Part shown: positions 41,204 to 50,000 of the stretch, in pieces
Layout: every line of letters starts with the position of its first letter
Numbering within the stretch: the first letter of the stretch is position 1
DNA from: Prevotella sp.
GTDB taxonomy: Bacteria > Bacteroidota > Bacteroidia > Bacteroidales > Bacteroidaceae
Direction: 5' to 3'
Assembly: GCA_017554105.1 (NCBI GenBank)
Contig: JAFZIY010000015.1
Coordinates: 186,001 to 250,000 of the forward strand
DNA: 64,000 nucleotides
The notes under the pieces: model-generated
What the model saw: only the letters and a program-made list of their open reading frames with translations
Told to the model about the DNA's origin: nothing
Databases searched by the model: none
Translations under genes and position numbers: made by a program

Positions 41204-42694
41204 TCAATGCTTGAACTTCTTACCGATAACAGGCAGGCTCTCCAGCGGGATGTCGCGTTTCACCGCTATAGCGATGAAGAGTAGCAGTATTAGTGTGTTC
41301 AGCGACAGGGCAGCCCATACCGGCAAGTGCTTGTTGATAAGCACTATAGCACCGAACAGAACCAATGCGATTAACACATAGAAGAACATCTCGCGGATAG
41401 GATAGTTGATGCGATAGTAGCGCTGTCCGATGAAATATGACAGCAGCATCGACACTCCGTACGCGGCGAAACCAGCCCAGGCGCAAGCCATGTAACTGTA
41501 GCGCGGTATCAGCAGGATGTCGATGATGATGAGCACCACCGCTCCGATGCCCGAGAAATAGGCTCCCCAGATGGTGCGGTCGGTGAGTTTATACCAGAAC
41601 GAGAGGTTGAAGAACACGCCGAACATTATCTCCGCAGCCATCACGATGGGCACCACGCGCAGTCCTTCCCAGTAGGTCTTGCCGACAAGGAAGCGCAGTA
41701 TGTCCATGTAACCCATCACGGCGAGGAATGCCAGAAGGGTGAAAATGACGTAGTATTTCATTGCCTTGGCGTATGTCTCGCGCTTGTCAGCGTCCTTGTT
41801 GCTGAACACAAAAGGCTCGTAGGCGAAGCGGAAAGCCTGGGTTATCATCACCATTATCATCGCTATCTTGATGCAGGCGCCATAGATTCCCAGTTGTTCG
41901 CGGGCCTCGGCGAGGGTACCGTCATAGAAACTTGGGAATAGGATTTGTGACGCCGCCTGGTTCAGTTGTCCTGCCAAGCCCATCACCAACAGTGGCCAGG
42001 CATAAATGAGCATGTTCTTGCATGCCTTTTTGTCGAAGCCGAACTTGATGCCGCGCAGTTCCTTGTACAGCATCAGCAGTGTGAAGAGTGTGCAGACGAG
42101 GTTGATGTAGAACACAAACGCCACGTCGAGGGTGAAGTTCTCGTCGTATATCCCGAACAGGTTTATCTTCAGGTCGGGCAATACTACGAGGTATAGCAGG
42201 TTGAGGAATATATTCAGCAGGATGTTCGCAATCTTCAGTGCTGCGAACTTCACCGGTCTGTTCTTTATCCTGAGGAATGCAAAGGGGATGGCGGTAAAGG
42301 CATCAATGGCCACCGTGGTGTACATCACCGCAATGTATTCGGGATGGTCGGCATAGCCTGTGATGTCGGCTATAGGATTGAGGAACAGCAGCATCAGCAC
42401 GATGGAAACCAGCGAGGTGAATCCGACCATGCGGAGCGAGGTAGAATAGATACGCTGCGGGTCCTCTCCTTCCTTCGTCATATAACGGAAGAATGCCGTC
42501 TCCATGCCGTAGGTGAGGATGATTATGAGCAGTGACACGTAGGCATAAACATTAGTGATGATGCCGTATTCCCCGCCCGACGCGGCAAAGCGCGCGGTCT
42601 GAATAGGCACCAGCAGATAGTTGATGAATCGTGCCACTATGCTCGACAGACCATAGATAGCAGTGTCTTTCGCTAACGATTTCAGATTTGCCAT
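41204..42694 (-). CDS. Polysaccharide/oligosaccharide flippase (Wzx/MATE-like)
   Basis: 496-residue inner-membrane protein with about 12-14 hydrophobic helices and the polysaccharide-biosynthesis flippase start (LAKDTAIYGLSSIVARFINY, LLVPIQTARF). Such proteins move lipid-linked oligosaccharides across the membrane for capsule or O-antigen synthesis. No glycosyltransferases are adjacent, so it is an orphan copy and its glycan is unknown. It is followed by AACTCCT-type sequence and the DPP7 gene. Confidence 0.9.
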   Translation of the reverse strand: MANLKSLAKDTAIYGLSSIVARFINYLLVPIQTARFAASGGEYGIITNVYAYVSLLIIILTYGMETAFFRYMTKEGEDPQRIYSTSLRMVGFTSLVSIVLMLLFLNPIADITGYADHPEYIAVMYTTVAIDAFTAIPFAFLRIKNRPVKFAALKIANILLNIFLNLLYLVVLPDLKINLFGIYDENFTLDVAFVFYINLVCTLFTLLMLYKELRGIKFGFDKKACKNMLIYAWPLLVMGLAGQLNQAASQILFPSFYDGTLAEAREQLGIYGACIKIAMIMVMITQAFRFAYEPFVFSNKDADKRETYAKAMKYYVIFTLLAFLAVMGYMDILRFLVGKTYWEGLRVVPIVMAAEIMFGVFFNLSFWYKLTDRTIWGAYFSGIGAVVLIIIDILLIPRYSYMACAWAGFAAYGVSMLLSYFIGQRYYRINYPIREMFFYVLIALVLFGAIVLINKHLPVWAALSLNTLILLLFIAIAVKRDIPLESLPVIGKKFKH

Positions 42695-42744
42695 TCGTCC
42701 ATTTTATTCTTGCTTCTCACCTCTTGCTTCTCACCTCATACCTC

Positions 42745-42785
42745 ATGCTTCTCTCCTCCCCCCAGGGGGAGGCAGGAGGGGGCCC
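42745..42785. repeat. GC-rich palindromic repeat, solo copy
   Basis: TCCTCCCCCCAGGGGGAGG hairpin followed by CAGGAGGGGGCCC, between the flippase start and the stop of the upstream gene, which it abuts. Confidence 0.75.
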
Positions 42786-44017
42786 TATCCAAAGAACATA
42801 TACCCGATGAATATCGCCGCGATGATGCCGGCGAAGTCGGCAAGCAGACCACATGTCACGGCATGGCGTGTGTTCTTTATTGCCACACTGCCGAAATATA
42901 CGGCGAGGATATAGAACGTAGTGTCTGTGGAACCCTGGAAGATGCACGACAGACGACCCACGAAGGAGTCGGCACCATAGGTGGTCATGGCATCAACCAT
43001 CAGTCCGCGGGCACCGCTTCCCGACAGTGGTTTCATAAGTGCAGTGGGCAGGGCGGCGACGAAATCGCTGTTGATGCCGCACAGTTTAACCAACCATCCC
43101 ACACCGTCGATGAGCAGGTCCATGGCACCCGAGGCACGGAAAACGCCGATGCCAACGAGAATAGCCACAAGATAAGGTATTATTCTCACGGCAGTGGTGA
43201 ACCCGTCTTTCGCCCCTTCGATGAATGCTTCATAGACATTCGCTTTCTTTACTATGCCGGCAATGATGAATCCTATGATGATAACCATCAGCAGGATGTT
43301 TGCCACCGAGGTGCTCACGGTGTTCATCATCACCTTGTCCATCGCAGAGAAGCCCCATATAATGCCTGCCACCGCCAGCGAGACACCACCGAGGGTGAAC
43401 AGCAGCGTGCGGTTCAGCAGGTTAATCTTCTGGAACAGTGATGTCACGATAACACCTGCTAGCGTCGAGAAGAAGGTGGCAAGCAATATCGGTATGAAGA
43501 TGTCGGAAGGCTGGGCGGCACCGAGTTCTGCTCGATACACCATCACCGTCACGGGGATGATGGTGAGTCCCGAGGTGTTCAGTACCAGGAACATTATCAT
43601 CGGGTTACTCGCCGTGTCCTTCTTGGGGTTCAGTTCCTGCAACTGTTCCATTGCTCGCAGTCCCAGGGGAGTGGCGGCATTGTCCAGTCCCAGCATGTTT
43701 GCTGCGATGTTCATGAAGATGCTTCCCGTCACGGGATGTCCCTTTGGGATGTCAGGGAACAGTTTCGTGAAGACAGGCGACAGCACACGGGCGAAGGCAT
43801 TCACCACACCGCCCTGTTCACCTATCTTCATTACACCGAGCCACAGTGCCAGAACACCGGTAAGACCGAGGCTTATCTCGAACGCAGTCTTCGATGACGT
43901 GAACGTGGAATCCATCATTGCAGGGAATACATCAACATCGCCGAAGAACAACAGTTTTATAAGTCCTACGACGAAAGCAATGATGAAAAACGCAATCCAA
44001 ATATAATTAAGTACCAT
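42785..44017 (-). CDS. Nucleoside-recognition (Gate) domain membrane protein, SpmA-SpmB fusion type
   Basis: 410 residues, about ten membrane helices in two halves. The N-terminal half (SLGLTGVLALWLGVMKIGEQ, MFLVLNTSGLTIIPVTVMVYRAE) resembles SpmA and the C-terminal half (EGAKDGFTTAVRIIPYLVAI, GADSFVGRLSCIFQGSTDTT) resembles SpmB; both are Gate-domain proteins. Fused versions occur in non-sporulating Bacteroidota, with presumed transport of a nucleoside-like compound or ion. Role unproven. Confidence 0.88.
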   Translation of the reverse strand: MVLNYIWIAFFIIAFVVGLIKLLFFGDVDVFPAMMDSTFTSSKTAFEISLGLTGVLALWLGVMKIGEQGGVVNAFARVLSPVFTKLFPDIPKGHPVTGSIFMNIAANMLGLDNAATPLGLRAMEQLQELNPKKDTASNPMIMFLVLNTSGLTIIPVTVMVYRAELGAAQPSDIFIPILLATFFSTLAGVIVTSLFQKINLLNRTLLFTLGGVSLAVAGIIWGFSAMDKVMMNTVSTSVANILLMVIIIGFIIAGIVKKANVYEAFIEGAKDGFTTAVRIIPYLVAILVGIGVFRASGAMDLLIDGVGWLVKLCGINSDFVAALPTALMKPLSGSGARGLMVDAMTTYGADSFVGRLSCIFQGSTDTTFYILAVYFGSVAIKNTRHAVTCGLLADFAGIIAAIFIGYMFFG

Positions 44018-44489
44018 AACGACTGCAAAATTAGATATTTTTTTTGAGAATATGACTCAGAAAAGATAAAAACTTACATATTAATTGACGTGTGTTAAGC
44101 ATAAAACAAAATGGACTCATCTCACGATGAATCCATTTCATGGTTATTAAGAATGTAATAAAACCCAAATAACTATCTACTAATCGTACGTAAAAATCCA
44201 ATTATTTTATCTCTAAATTTAAGACATAATACGACGTCACGTCGTAATATACTTTAAACTGCTAAAACAAATAAATATGTCATAAATGCTGTAACCTTAA
44301 TAGTTAATAGCTTCTTTACCTTTTTTTCACTTTGCAAATATAGATATTACAGAAGGTAAATCAAAGGAAAATATGGACATAATTCATGCCCTTCTTCAAA
44401 TCATTACCCATTTTTCTTCAAATCATTACCCTCGTGGACATAAAGATAATGATTTGAAGAAAGAAAACAGAGCCGCGAAGAACGTGATT
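44018..44489. other. 472-bp intergenic region with palindromes
   Basis: No gene seen. It holds a perfect palindrome TACGACGTCACGTCGTA (about 44231-44247), an imperfect hairpin at 44110-44140, and the motif TTCTTCAAATCATTA twice directly (44392-44406, 44414-44428) and once inverted (44447-44461). The inverted pair precedes the stop of the GH2 gene on its downstream side and could end its transcript. A -7-like TATATTTG lies on the minus strand at 44336-44343. Confidence 0.55.
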
Positions 44490-47333
44490 TTAATATTGCG
44501 TTATGTTGAAAAGTTGCTTTATCTTACCTTCCTCTGCGGGTGTGGTAAGCAGTTGTTGCAGTTCGGAGAGCGTGATCTGTGTGGACGGGTTGAAGTCTCC
44601 GGAATTCATATATGCCATGATGCTGGCATATAGTTGTCGTGCCTCAGGATACTTCTCGAGTTGATGGAGTGGTGACATGCATATCATCAGTTTGCCCTTT
44701 CCAATGGTAAACTCGAACAGCAGACCCAGTTTATGGTTGCGCTCCACGTTGTCAATCACTTGAACGATGGGCCGATACTGTGCCGGAGTATTGTCGAGAA
44801 TGAAGGGGCGCGATGCCTTTATCATCGGGAACCACTGCCATGAGGTGTGCTCTTCGGTGGGGAAGAGGCTGAACACGGGATGGCTCGGATTGGTGAGGAT
44901 GCCCAGAGTGCCAGGACTTACGGCCTTGTTGTTGTTCTCGCAGATGGTCTTGAACATGCGATAGTTCCAGTAGTCGGTCTGGAAGAGTCCAGGAATGGTG
45001 GTCTTCTCCATATCACTGCCATTGCATATCGTACCTGTTGAGTCGGGCATCAGCAGTACCGTTGCCCCATTTTGCAGTTTCTTGCCGATTTCATCGGTCA
45101 TTTCCTTCGCCACGACAATCTTCCCGCTCTGCGTGTTCTGTCGTGAGGGGTAGAACCACAGAGGATAAGTGTTATGGTATTCGGTTCCTTCTATCGTTAG
45201 GGTGAGTGTCGTCTTCTGCGGCACGTTGGCCGGAGCCTTCACGCTGACATTGCCCATATCTATCAGTCCTTTGCCCGCAGGAATGACGAAAGTGCCCTTT
45301 TCATCGCCCATTTTCCATGTCAGTGTCTTTCCTGAAATGTCCTCATTGCCGTAGTTCGCTATCTGTATCTTGCCTGTAAGACGCTCGTCGGCGGTGTAGC
45401 AGAACTTGTCGGTAACGAGCAGGGGAACCACAGGTGAGCACCACTGGCGCCATTCCTGTGGCGTGGTGATGCCTTTCGAATCCATGAAAGCGTCGAGAAT
45501 ACCCACATAGGCAGAGCCCTGACCGGGATAGTCCTGTATGTCGAGCAGTTGGAAACCTGCCATTCCACGGGTACGCAGGTCCATCTCTATGTCGGCCTTG
45601 TACAGTTGCACGCTCCACAGACCACTGGCACGGTGGAATGCCTCTGCTTGGTCTGCCATGCCCGCCTTCTCGAGTCTTTGTTTGAACACCTCCATGTTAT
45701 CGGGACGCAACACACCGGTGTATTTCTGAATCTCACGGAAGTCGGGGAAGGTCTGGAACTGTCCTGTCTCATGACTGATAATGGGCACGTCGCATTTCTC
45801 TACCGCAGCATCGAAATTCATCGATGAATTGGGGTAAAAATGGTTGATTATGCCACCATCATAGGCATCGGCAAAGGAGAACGAGCCGCGAGTGTGGGTG
45901 TCGTAACTGCCCCATGCCTCGCCCCCGTTGCGACATGTCGTGAAGTAGTCCATCCCTTCCTTTGTCCCTTGATATCCGAGATAATAGTTCGAACCGAAGG
46001 TGAACAGTTTGTTGGGAGCAATGCGGCGGAAATCATCGACAAAGCGTTTCATCGTCGGGATGTCGCCCCATAGTTCGTTGCCCAGTGCCATCATCACGAA
46101 CGACGGGTGGTGACCGTACTCTTGTATTATGTCTAATCCCTCTCTGTAGAGGAATAGCAGGAGTTCTGTATTCTCTTTCTTGAAGTCGCCCCAGAACGGC
46201 AGTTCGGGCTGCAGGTAAACGCCTTCGATGTCTGCTGCCATAAAAGCAGCCTCCGGAGGACACCATGAATGGAAGCGTATATGATTTATTCCGTAGCCTT
46301 TGCACACCTGCATGTAGCGTCGCCACGACTGCATGTCCATCGGCACATGAGCCGTGTAAGGGAACACGCAGGCATCATGCTTGCCACGAAGGAAGGTGCG
46401 TTCGCCGTTAACGGTGAACTGTGTGCCGTCGGTCTTGAAGTCAACTATTCCGAAATCCTTTTCCATCACGTTATCGCCTCCAATCATCACAATGAGGCGG
46501 TAGATACGTGGATTGAACTCACTCCACGTTTCAAGGTCTTCGTTTTTGTATTTTATGGTAATGCGGTGATGGTCGCCATCGGTCTTCTTTATCTCTTCCT
46601 GTGCGATAACTGTGCCGAATTCTTCGCCCAATGGTGCCAGAACCGCCTGTAGTGTCTGTTTTTTCTTTAACTTTCCAACAAGTGATATCGTTGCCGTAAA
46701 ACTCTTGTCTGCTGCTGATGTCTTAATCTGAATATCATCGATGTGCAGTGGCGATAGCGCGTCGAGTTTTATCTTACCAAGTATTCCGTTCCAGTTTGTC
46801 TGCGTGTCCTCGGTGCAGGCATGGCTGTTTGTGAGTATTTGTTCCGGTACGGCATCCTTGCTGTTGTCCACCTCTATCGTAATAATGTTTTGTCTTCCAG
46901 GTGACAGGAATTTGGTGAGGTCGTATTTCTGACAGGTCGATATCTTGTTGCTTGTCCCCACCTTATTACCATTTACATATACCGTTGTCGATTTGGTGCG
47001 CTCTAGAGTGAGCACGATATTCATGTCTTTCCAATACAGCGGTATTTCCACTATCTTCGAGTAGTATGCTTTTCCCGTGAAAGTGTATCTGCGTGCGAGG
47101 TGTGTCGTCTCCTCTCCCGGTTGCGTCATGGTGCCTTTATGATTGGTGTCGGTGGTGCCGGGCAGCATCACATGGTCGTCAGGCATTATGAATTTTGGGA
47201 TGTCGCCTTCTTTTGTTGAGAAAGCCCACTCGCCTTGCAGGTTGATGGAGAAAAAGTAAAGGTCTTCGTATGTCTGTGCACTGGAGAGAGCAGCGCATGC
47301 CATAAATATGATGGAAAGAAAAGTTTTTTTCAT
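44490..47333 (-). CDS. Glycoside hydrolase family 2 enzyme
   Basis: 947 residues from the ATG at 47331-47333 (an upstream ATG adds four residues). A signal peptide ends SSA, next residue Gln. Sugar-binding N-domain (INLQGEWAF), immunoglobulin-like domain, then the barrel with acid/base Glu about 420 (LGNELWGD) and nucleophile Glu about 522 (PIISHETGQFQ). A C-terminal extension follows that could bind substrate. GH2 covers beta-galactosidases, glucuronidases and related exo-enzymes; the linkage is not clear. Exported, so it acts on glycans in the periplasm or on the surface. Confidence 0.9.
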   Translation of the reverse strand: MKKTFLSIIFMACAALSSAQTYEDLYFFSINLQGEWAFSTKEGDIPKFIMPDDHVMLPGTTDTNHKGTMTQPGEETTHLARRYTFTGKAYYSKIVEIPLYWKDMNIVLTLERTKSTTVYVNGNKVGTSNKISTCQKYDLTKFLSPGRQNIITIEVDNSKDAVPEQILTNSHACTEDTQTNWNGILGKIKLDALSPLHIDDIQIKTSAADKSFTATISLVGKLKKKQTLQAVLAPLGEEFGTVIAQEEIKKTDGDHHRITIKYKNEDLETWSEFNPRIYRLIVMIGGDNVMEKDFGIVDFKTDGTQFTVNGERTFLRGKHDACVFPYTAHVPMDMQSWRRYMQVCKGYGINHIRFHSWCPPEAAFMAADIEGVYLQPELPFWGDFKKENTELLLFLYREGLDIIQEYGHHPSFVMMALGNELWGDIPTMKRFVDDFRRIAPNKLFTFGSNYYLGYQGTKEGMDYFTTCRNGGEAWGSYDTHTRGSFSFADAYDGGIINHFYPNSSMNFDAAVEKCDVPIISHETGQFQTFPDFREIQKYTGVLRPDNMEVFKQRLEKAGMADQAEAFHRASGLWSVQLYKADIEMDLRTRGMAGFQLLDIQDYPGQGSAYVGILDAFMDSKGITTPQEWRQWCSPVVPLLVTDKFCYTADERLTGKIQIANYGNEDISGKTLTWKMGDEKGTFVIPAGKGLIDMGNVSVKAPANVPQKTTLTLTIEGTEYHNTYPLWFYPSRQNTQSGKIVVAKEMTDEIGKKLQNGATVLLMPDSTGTICNGSDMEKTTIPGLFQTDYWNYRMFKTICENNNKAVSPGTLGILTNPSHPVFSLFPTEEHTSWQWFPMIKASRPFILDNTPAQYRPIVQVIDNVERNHKLGLLFEFTIGKGKLMICMSPLHQLEKYPEARQLYASIMAYMNSGDFNPSTQITLSELQQLLTTPAEEGKIKQLFNITQY

Positions 47334-47444
47334 ATAATGCAGCAATTATGGTAGTTTGAGTATTATGATGCAAAGATATAAAAGAAATGGTAAAAAGTGC
47401 TGTTTTGAGACTGAAAAATAGTTGGGGTTGCGAAGATACATGCA

Positions 47445-47480
47445 AAAACAGGCGATTTCACCGATGAAATCGCCTGTTTT
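47445..47480. terminator. Strong bidirectional terminator hairpin
   Basis: Perfect 16-bp stem (AAAACAGGCGATTTCA at 47445-47460, complement at 47465-47480) with loop CCGA, flanked by A- and T-runs. It ends the sigma/lipoprotein operon leftward. Confidence 0.85.
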
Positions 47481-47513
47481 GACTTGGAATGGTACTGCTA
47501 GTTATAGGATTAT

Positions 47514-48590
47514 TTACGATCGCTTACGGAAAAAGAATAGGCTGGCGACGGCAATGAGGATGACGAGGACTGTGACGATGTAGGCCCAGACATGGGTGAC
47601 ACGTGAGGTGGCGGTGATGACGTAGTCTTGGGGAATCAGGCGTTCGCCCGTCAGCGGATATATGATTATCCCGTCCTTGATGGTGCCTGTACCAGGATCG
47701 GTGATATGTCCAGGCATGGAGAGGGTGTAGGGCACGGAGAACCAGAGGATGTTCATACGGTTTGCAAACTCGTTGTTCAAGGCCTTGCCAAGCGATGTGT
47801 TTTCATCGAAGAATATAGCATAAGCATTGGAATGGAAGAAATTGCTGAAGGCATCGGTGGGTTTGACGTTCAGGATATCATCTTGGCCTTCAAGCATTTT
47901 CTTGGTCATGGAATCCTGGAGTTCTACGAACCGTTCGCGGCTGACGGGAGGATTAGCGATGGAATCGTAGTTGCTGACGATAAAGTCGAAGCAGGTCTTT
48001 GCCAGGTTATCGTTCAGCCATTTGGTAATCTTTGGCTCCATCTGGTTGAGTTTCGCTGTTGCCTCGGCACCACTCATGCCTTGTATCAGGTTGGGTTGGC
48101 CAGTGAACCAGAAACTGACCACATCCTTGTCGGCATAGTTGGTGGCCGGCAACTTGAACGTGTCACCTACACAGGTAAATACTTCCTTGAAGGTGTATTC
48201 GGTATAGAAACAGCGGAACCGCTTGTCGAGCGTTGCCTTCGACTGGAGGCGCTTGCCGTTCAGTTGCAAGGGTGTCTGCTGGCACATCTCTTCAGCAGAA
48301 TCAAAGATGTGCGAGAATTTTGTGGTTACGGTATCGCCTTCCACTTCAGTGTGCGTATCTTTGAAAGCCTTTGTGTTCAGACATTCGGGGATAGGCTGGG
48401 CCAGACGTACCGTATCGCCCTGCCACAGTGAGTCACGCTCTTTTTGGGACATCACGGTGCTGTAACTGACCTCACGTTCACAACGCCCGTCTTCGTGTAC
48501 GATGGTGTGCATCTTGATATTCGACTCGCTGCACGATGCGAGGAGAATGGTGGCTATCAGGAGAAGCCCTTTGAAACTATTTCTTTTCAT
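47514..48590 (-). CDS. Hypothetical lipoprotein with C-terminal membrane helix
   Basis: 358 residues; lipobox LASC (Cys20), a mature domain without recognised family (RCEREVSYSTVMSQKERDSL, SFWFTGQPNLIQGMSG) and a C-terminal helix (AYIVTVLVILIAVASLFFF) ending FRKRS. A lipid anchor plus a membrane helix is unusual and would tether both ends. It overlaps the anti-sigma-like gene start by 14 bp, so it is the third gene of the ECF operon and a candidate sensor or target. Confidence 0.8.
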   Translation of the reverse strand: MKRNSFKGLLLIATILLASCSESNIKMHTIVHEDGRCEREVSYSTVMSQKERDSLWQGDTVRLAQPIPECLNTKAFKDTHTEVEGDTVTTKFSHIFDSAEEMCQQTPLQLNGKRLQSKATLDKRFRCFYTEYTFKEVFTCVGDTFKLPATNYADKDVVSFWFTGQPNLIQGMSGAEATAKLNQMEPKITKWLNDNLAKTCFDFIVSNYDSIANPPVSRERFVELQDSMTKKMLEGQDDILNVKPTDAFSNFFHSNAYAIFFDENTSLGKALNNEFANRMNILWFSVPYTLSMPGHITDPGTGTIKDGIIIYPLTGERLIPQDYVITATSRVTHVWAYIVTVLVILIAVASLFFFRKRS

Positions 48591-49026
48591 AATTCATTGT
48601 CTTTAGTTGATTATAAGTGACGGTTCTCTCTTGACTTGCGCGGCGGCGGCTTGTGTACACATCCTTGAGGGTGCTGCCTTGCGACAGGTCTTGGGTATAG
48701 TAATGAGGTACATCATTCTTTTCTTGCACGGTATTTGTTTCAGGTCGCTGTTGATAGAAAAACAGGCCTACGAGATAAAGGGCAGCAACGGTGGAAATGA
48801 TACGTATGGCTCTTATGATGGCCGACGGCTTCTTGTTTCGCTGAGCTATGATGGTGTCGTATTCCGCCTCGCCCATCATAAGTTCACCCAGCATCAGTCG
48901 GATGGCTTGCCATTCTGTAGGAATGTCATTGCGCTGGAGTTCGTGAGCCAGCCGGCGCTCTTCTGCAGGAGAGGTCTCCCCTGCGAGATATTTATCGATG
49001 AGATGTTGTATTTCCTTGTTTGTCAT
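48577..49026 (-). CDS. Membrane anti-sigma-like protein
   Basis: 149 residues. An N-terminal helical cytoplasmic part (IQHLIDKYLAGETSPAEERR) like the sigma-binding end of FecR/anti-sigma factors, one membrane helix (AIRIISTVAALYLVGLFFYQ, about 85-105) and a short periplasmic tail. It overlaps the ECF sigma gene by four bases (ATGA). It lacks the FecR and DUF4974 periplasmic domains, so any signal must come from a partner, possibly the following lipoprotein. Role inferred from position. Confidence 0.8.
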   Translation of the reverse strand: MTNKEIQHLIDKYLAGETSPAEERRLAHELQRNDIPTEWQAIRLMLGELMMGEAEYDTIIAQRNKKPSAIIRAIRIISTVAALYLVGLFFYQQRPETNTVQEKNDVPHYYTQDLSQGSTLKDVYTSRRRASQERTVTYNQLKTMNYEKK

Positions 49027-49544
49027 TGCTTCATCCTCCTTGTTAGTTCGGTGAATACCTTTTTTCTTGCTGCCGAGATCATCACGGCTACCGAGGTTTT
49101 TGGAATGCCCGTCTGCTCAGAGATTTCTTCCGTCGACAGTTCCTCTGTCTGTCGCATTTCAAAGAGTTGTCGTTCTCGCGGTTTCAAGAGTGACACCACC
49201 TCGTTCATCATCCGCTGTGTGTCCTCGGCTTCCAGGAGTTCCTGCGGAGAGTTCGACGTGTCTTTCTGACGCAGAACCCGTGGGCTGATGTCGGTTAGTC
49301 GTTTGGTCGTCTGGTTGTTTTGTCGTTTACGGTAAAGACTGACACAGCAGTTCTTCGCCACTCGTATGGCCAGTCCCGACACGTTGCGTCCGCTGTCTAT
49401 CTGTTCGCAGTAGCGCCAGAGTTGCACCATCGCATCCTGTGCCACATCCTCGGCATCATCTTGTGAACCGAAGAAATCCAGTGCCACTTTTAGCATCTGC
49501 GACCTTAACTGTGGGGCTATATGTTCGAATTCTGACTGTGTCAT
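49023..49544 (-). CDS. ECF-type sigma-70 factor (operon 1)
   Basis: 173 residues with region 2 (DFFGSQDDAEDVAQDAMVQL) and region 4 (LLKPRERQLFEMRQTEELST, EEISEQTGIPKTSVAVMISA). Typical ECF sigma factor of Bacteroidota, presumably held by the membrane protein encoded four bases downstream. Operon order: sigma, anti-sigma-like, lipoprotein. No TonB receptor is linked, unlike operon 2 upstream at 50-53.7 kb. Confidence 0.93.
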   Translation of the reverse strand: MTQSEFEHIAPQLRSQMLKVALDFFGSQDDAEDVAQDAMVQLWRYCEQIDSGRNVSGLAIRVAKNCCVSLYRKRQNNQTTKRLTDISPRVLRQKDTSNSPQELLEAEDTQRMMNEVVSLLKPRERQLFEMRQTEELSTEEISEQTGIPKTSVAVMISAARKKVFTELTRRMKQ

Positions 49545-49619
49545 ACATATATAATACGCAACAATAACCCAATTATTAAGTCAGAAAAGTATTTTTTCCG
49601 AAATCATTAAAACATCAAG

Positions 49620-49911
49620 CCTCCGCAAATTAACAATAATGAAACGCAAATACTTGGAAATAAAAACACTTACGTCCATTTACGTTAAGAAGAAAAACGT
49701 GAATTGTCGGCAGTCTATTCACCAATCCTGCCAGGATTGGTCAGTAATTCTGGCAGGATTGCACAGCAATTTCGGCGGTTTTACTTTGCAATTACGCCGA
49801 AATGACTTTCTGAAAGATGTCTAAATAATACTTTATTTGTTTACGCTTGACAGAGCAAGAAATAGACATAAATGGTACACAAATAATTATCGTTTAATTC
49901 GCGGAGACTTT
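49620..49911. repeat. About 290-bp inverted-repeat element carrying palindrome array 3
   Basis: Ends CCTCCGCAAATTAAC (49620-49634) and the inverted TTTAATTCGCGGAG (about 49895-49909) resemble the ends of the AT-rich repeats at 18.7 and 21.3 kb. Inside are four units with a 22-bp period: CCAATCCTGCCAGGATTGG (49722-49740), GTAATTCTGGCAGGATTGC (49744-49762), GCAATTTCGGCGGTTTTAC (49766-49784) and GCAATTACGCCGAAATGAC (49788-49806). A degenerate unit may precede them near 49700. No gene seen; ORFs here are short and A/T-rich. Confidence 0.75.
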
Positions 49912-50000
49912 GAAATGACGATGCGCGGAGGCCTTGAGCAAACTGAGTGTCATCGAGTTTGCTCAAAATGGCTGAGATGCAGCCAAAGGGCGAGGGGGAG

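Noticed and set aside
42710-44006. 243- and 250-codon frames antisense to the nucleoside-recognition gene
   Set aside because: Composition is that of a reversed membrane-protein gene; the sense frame has clear family motifs.
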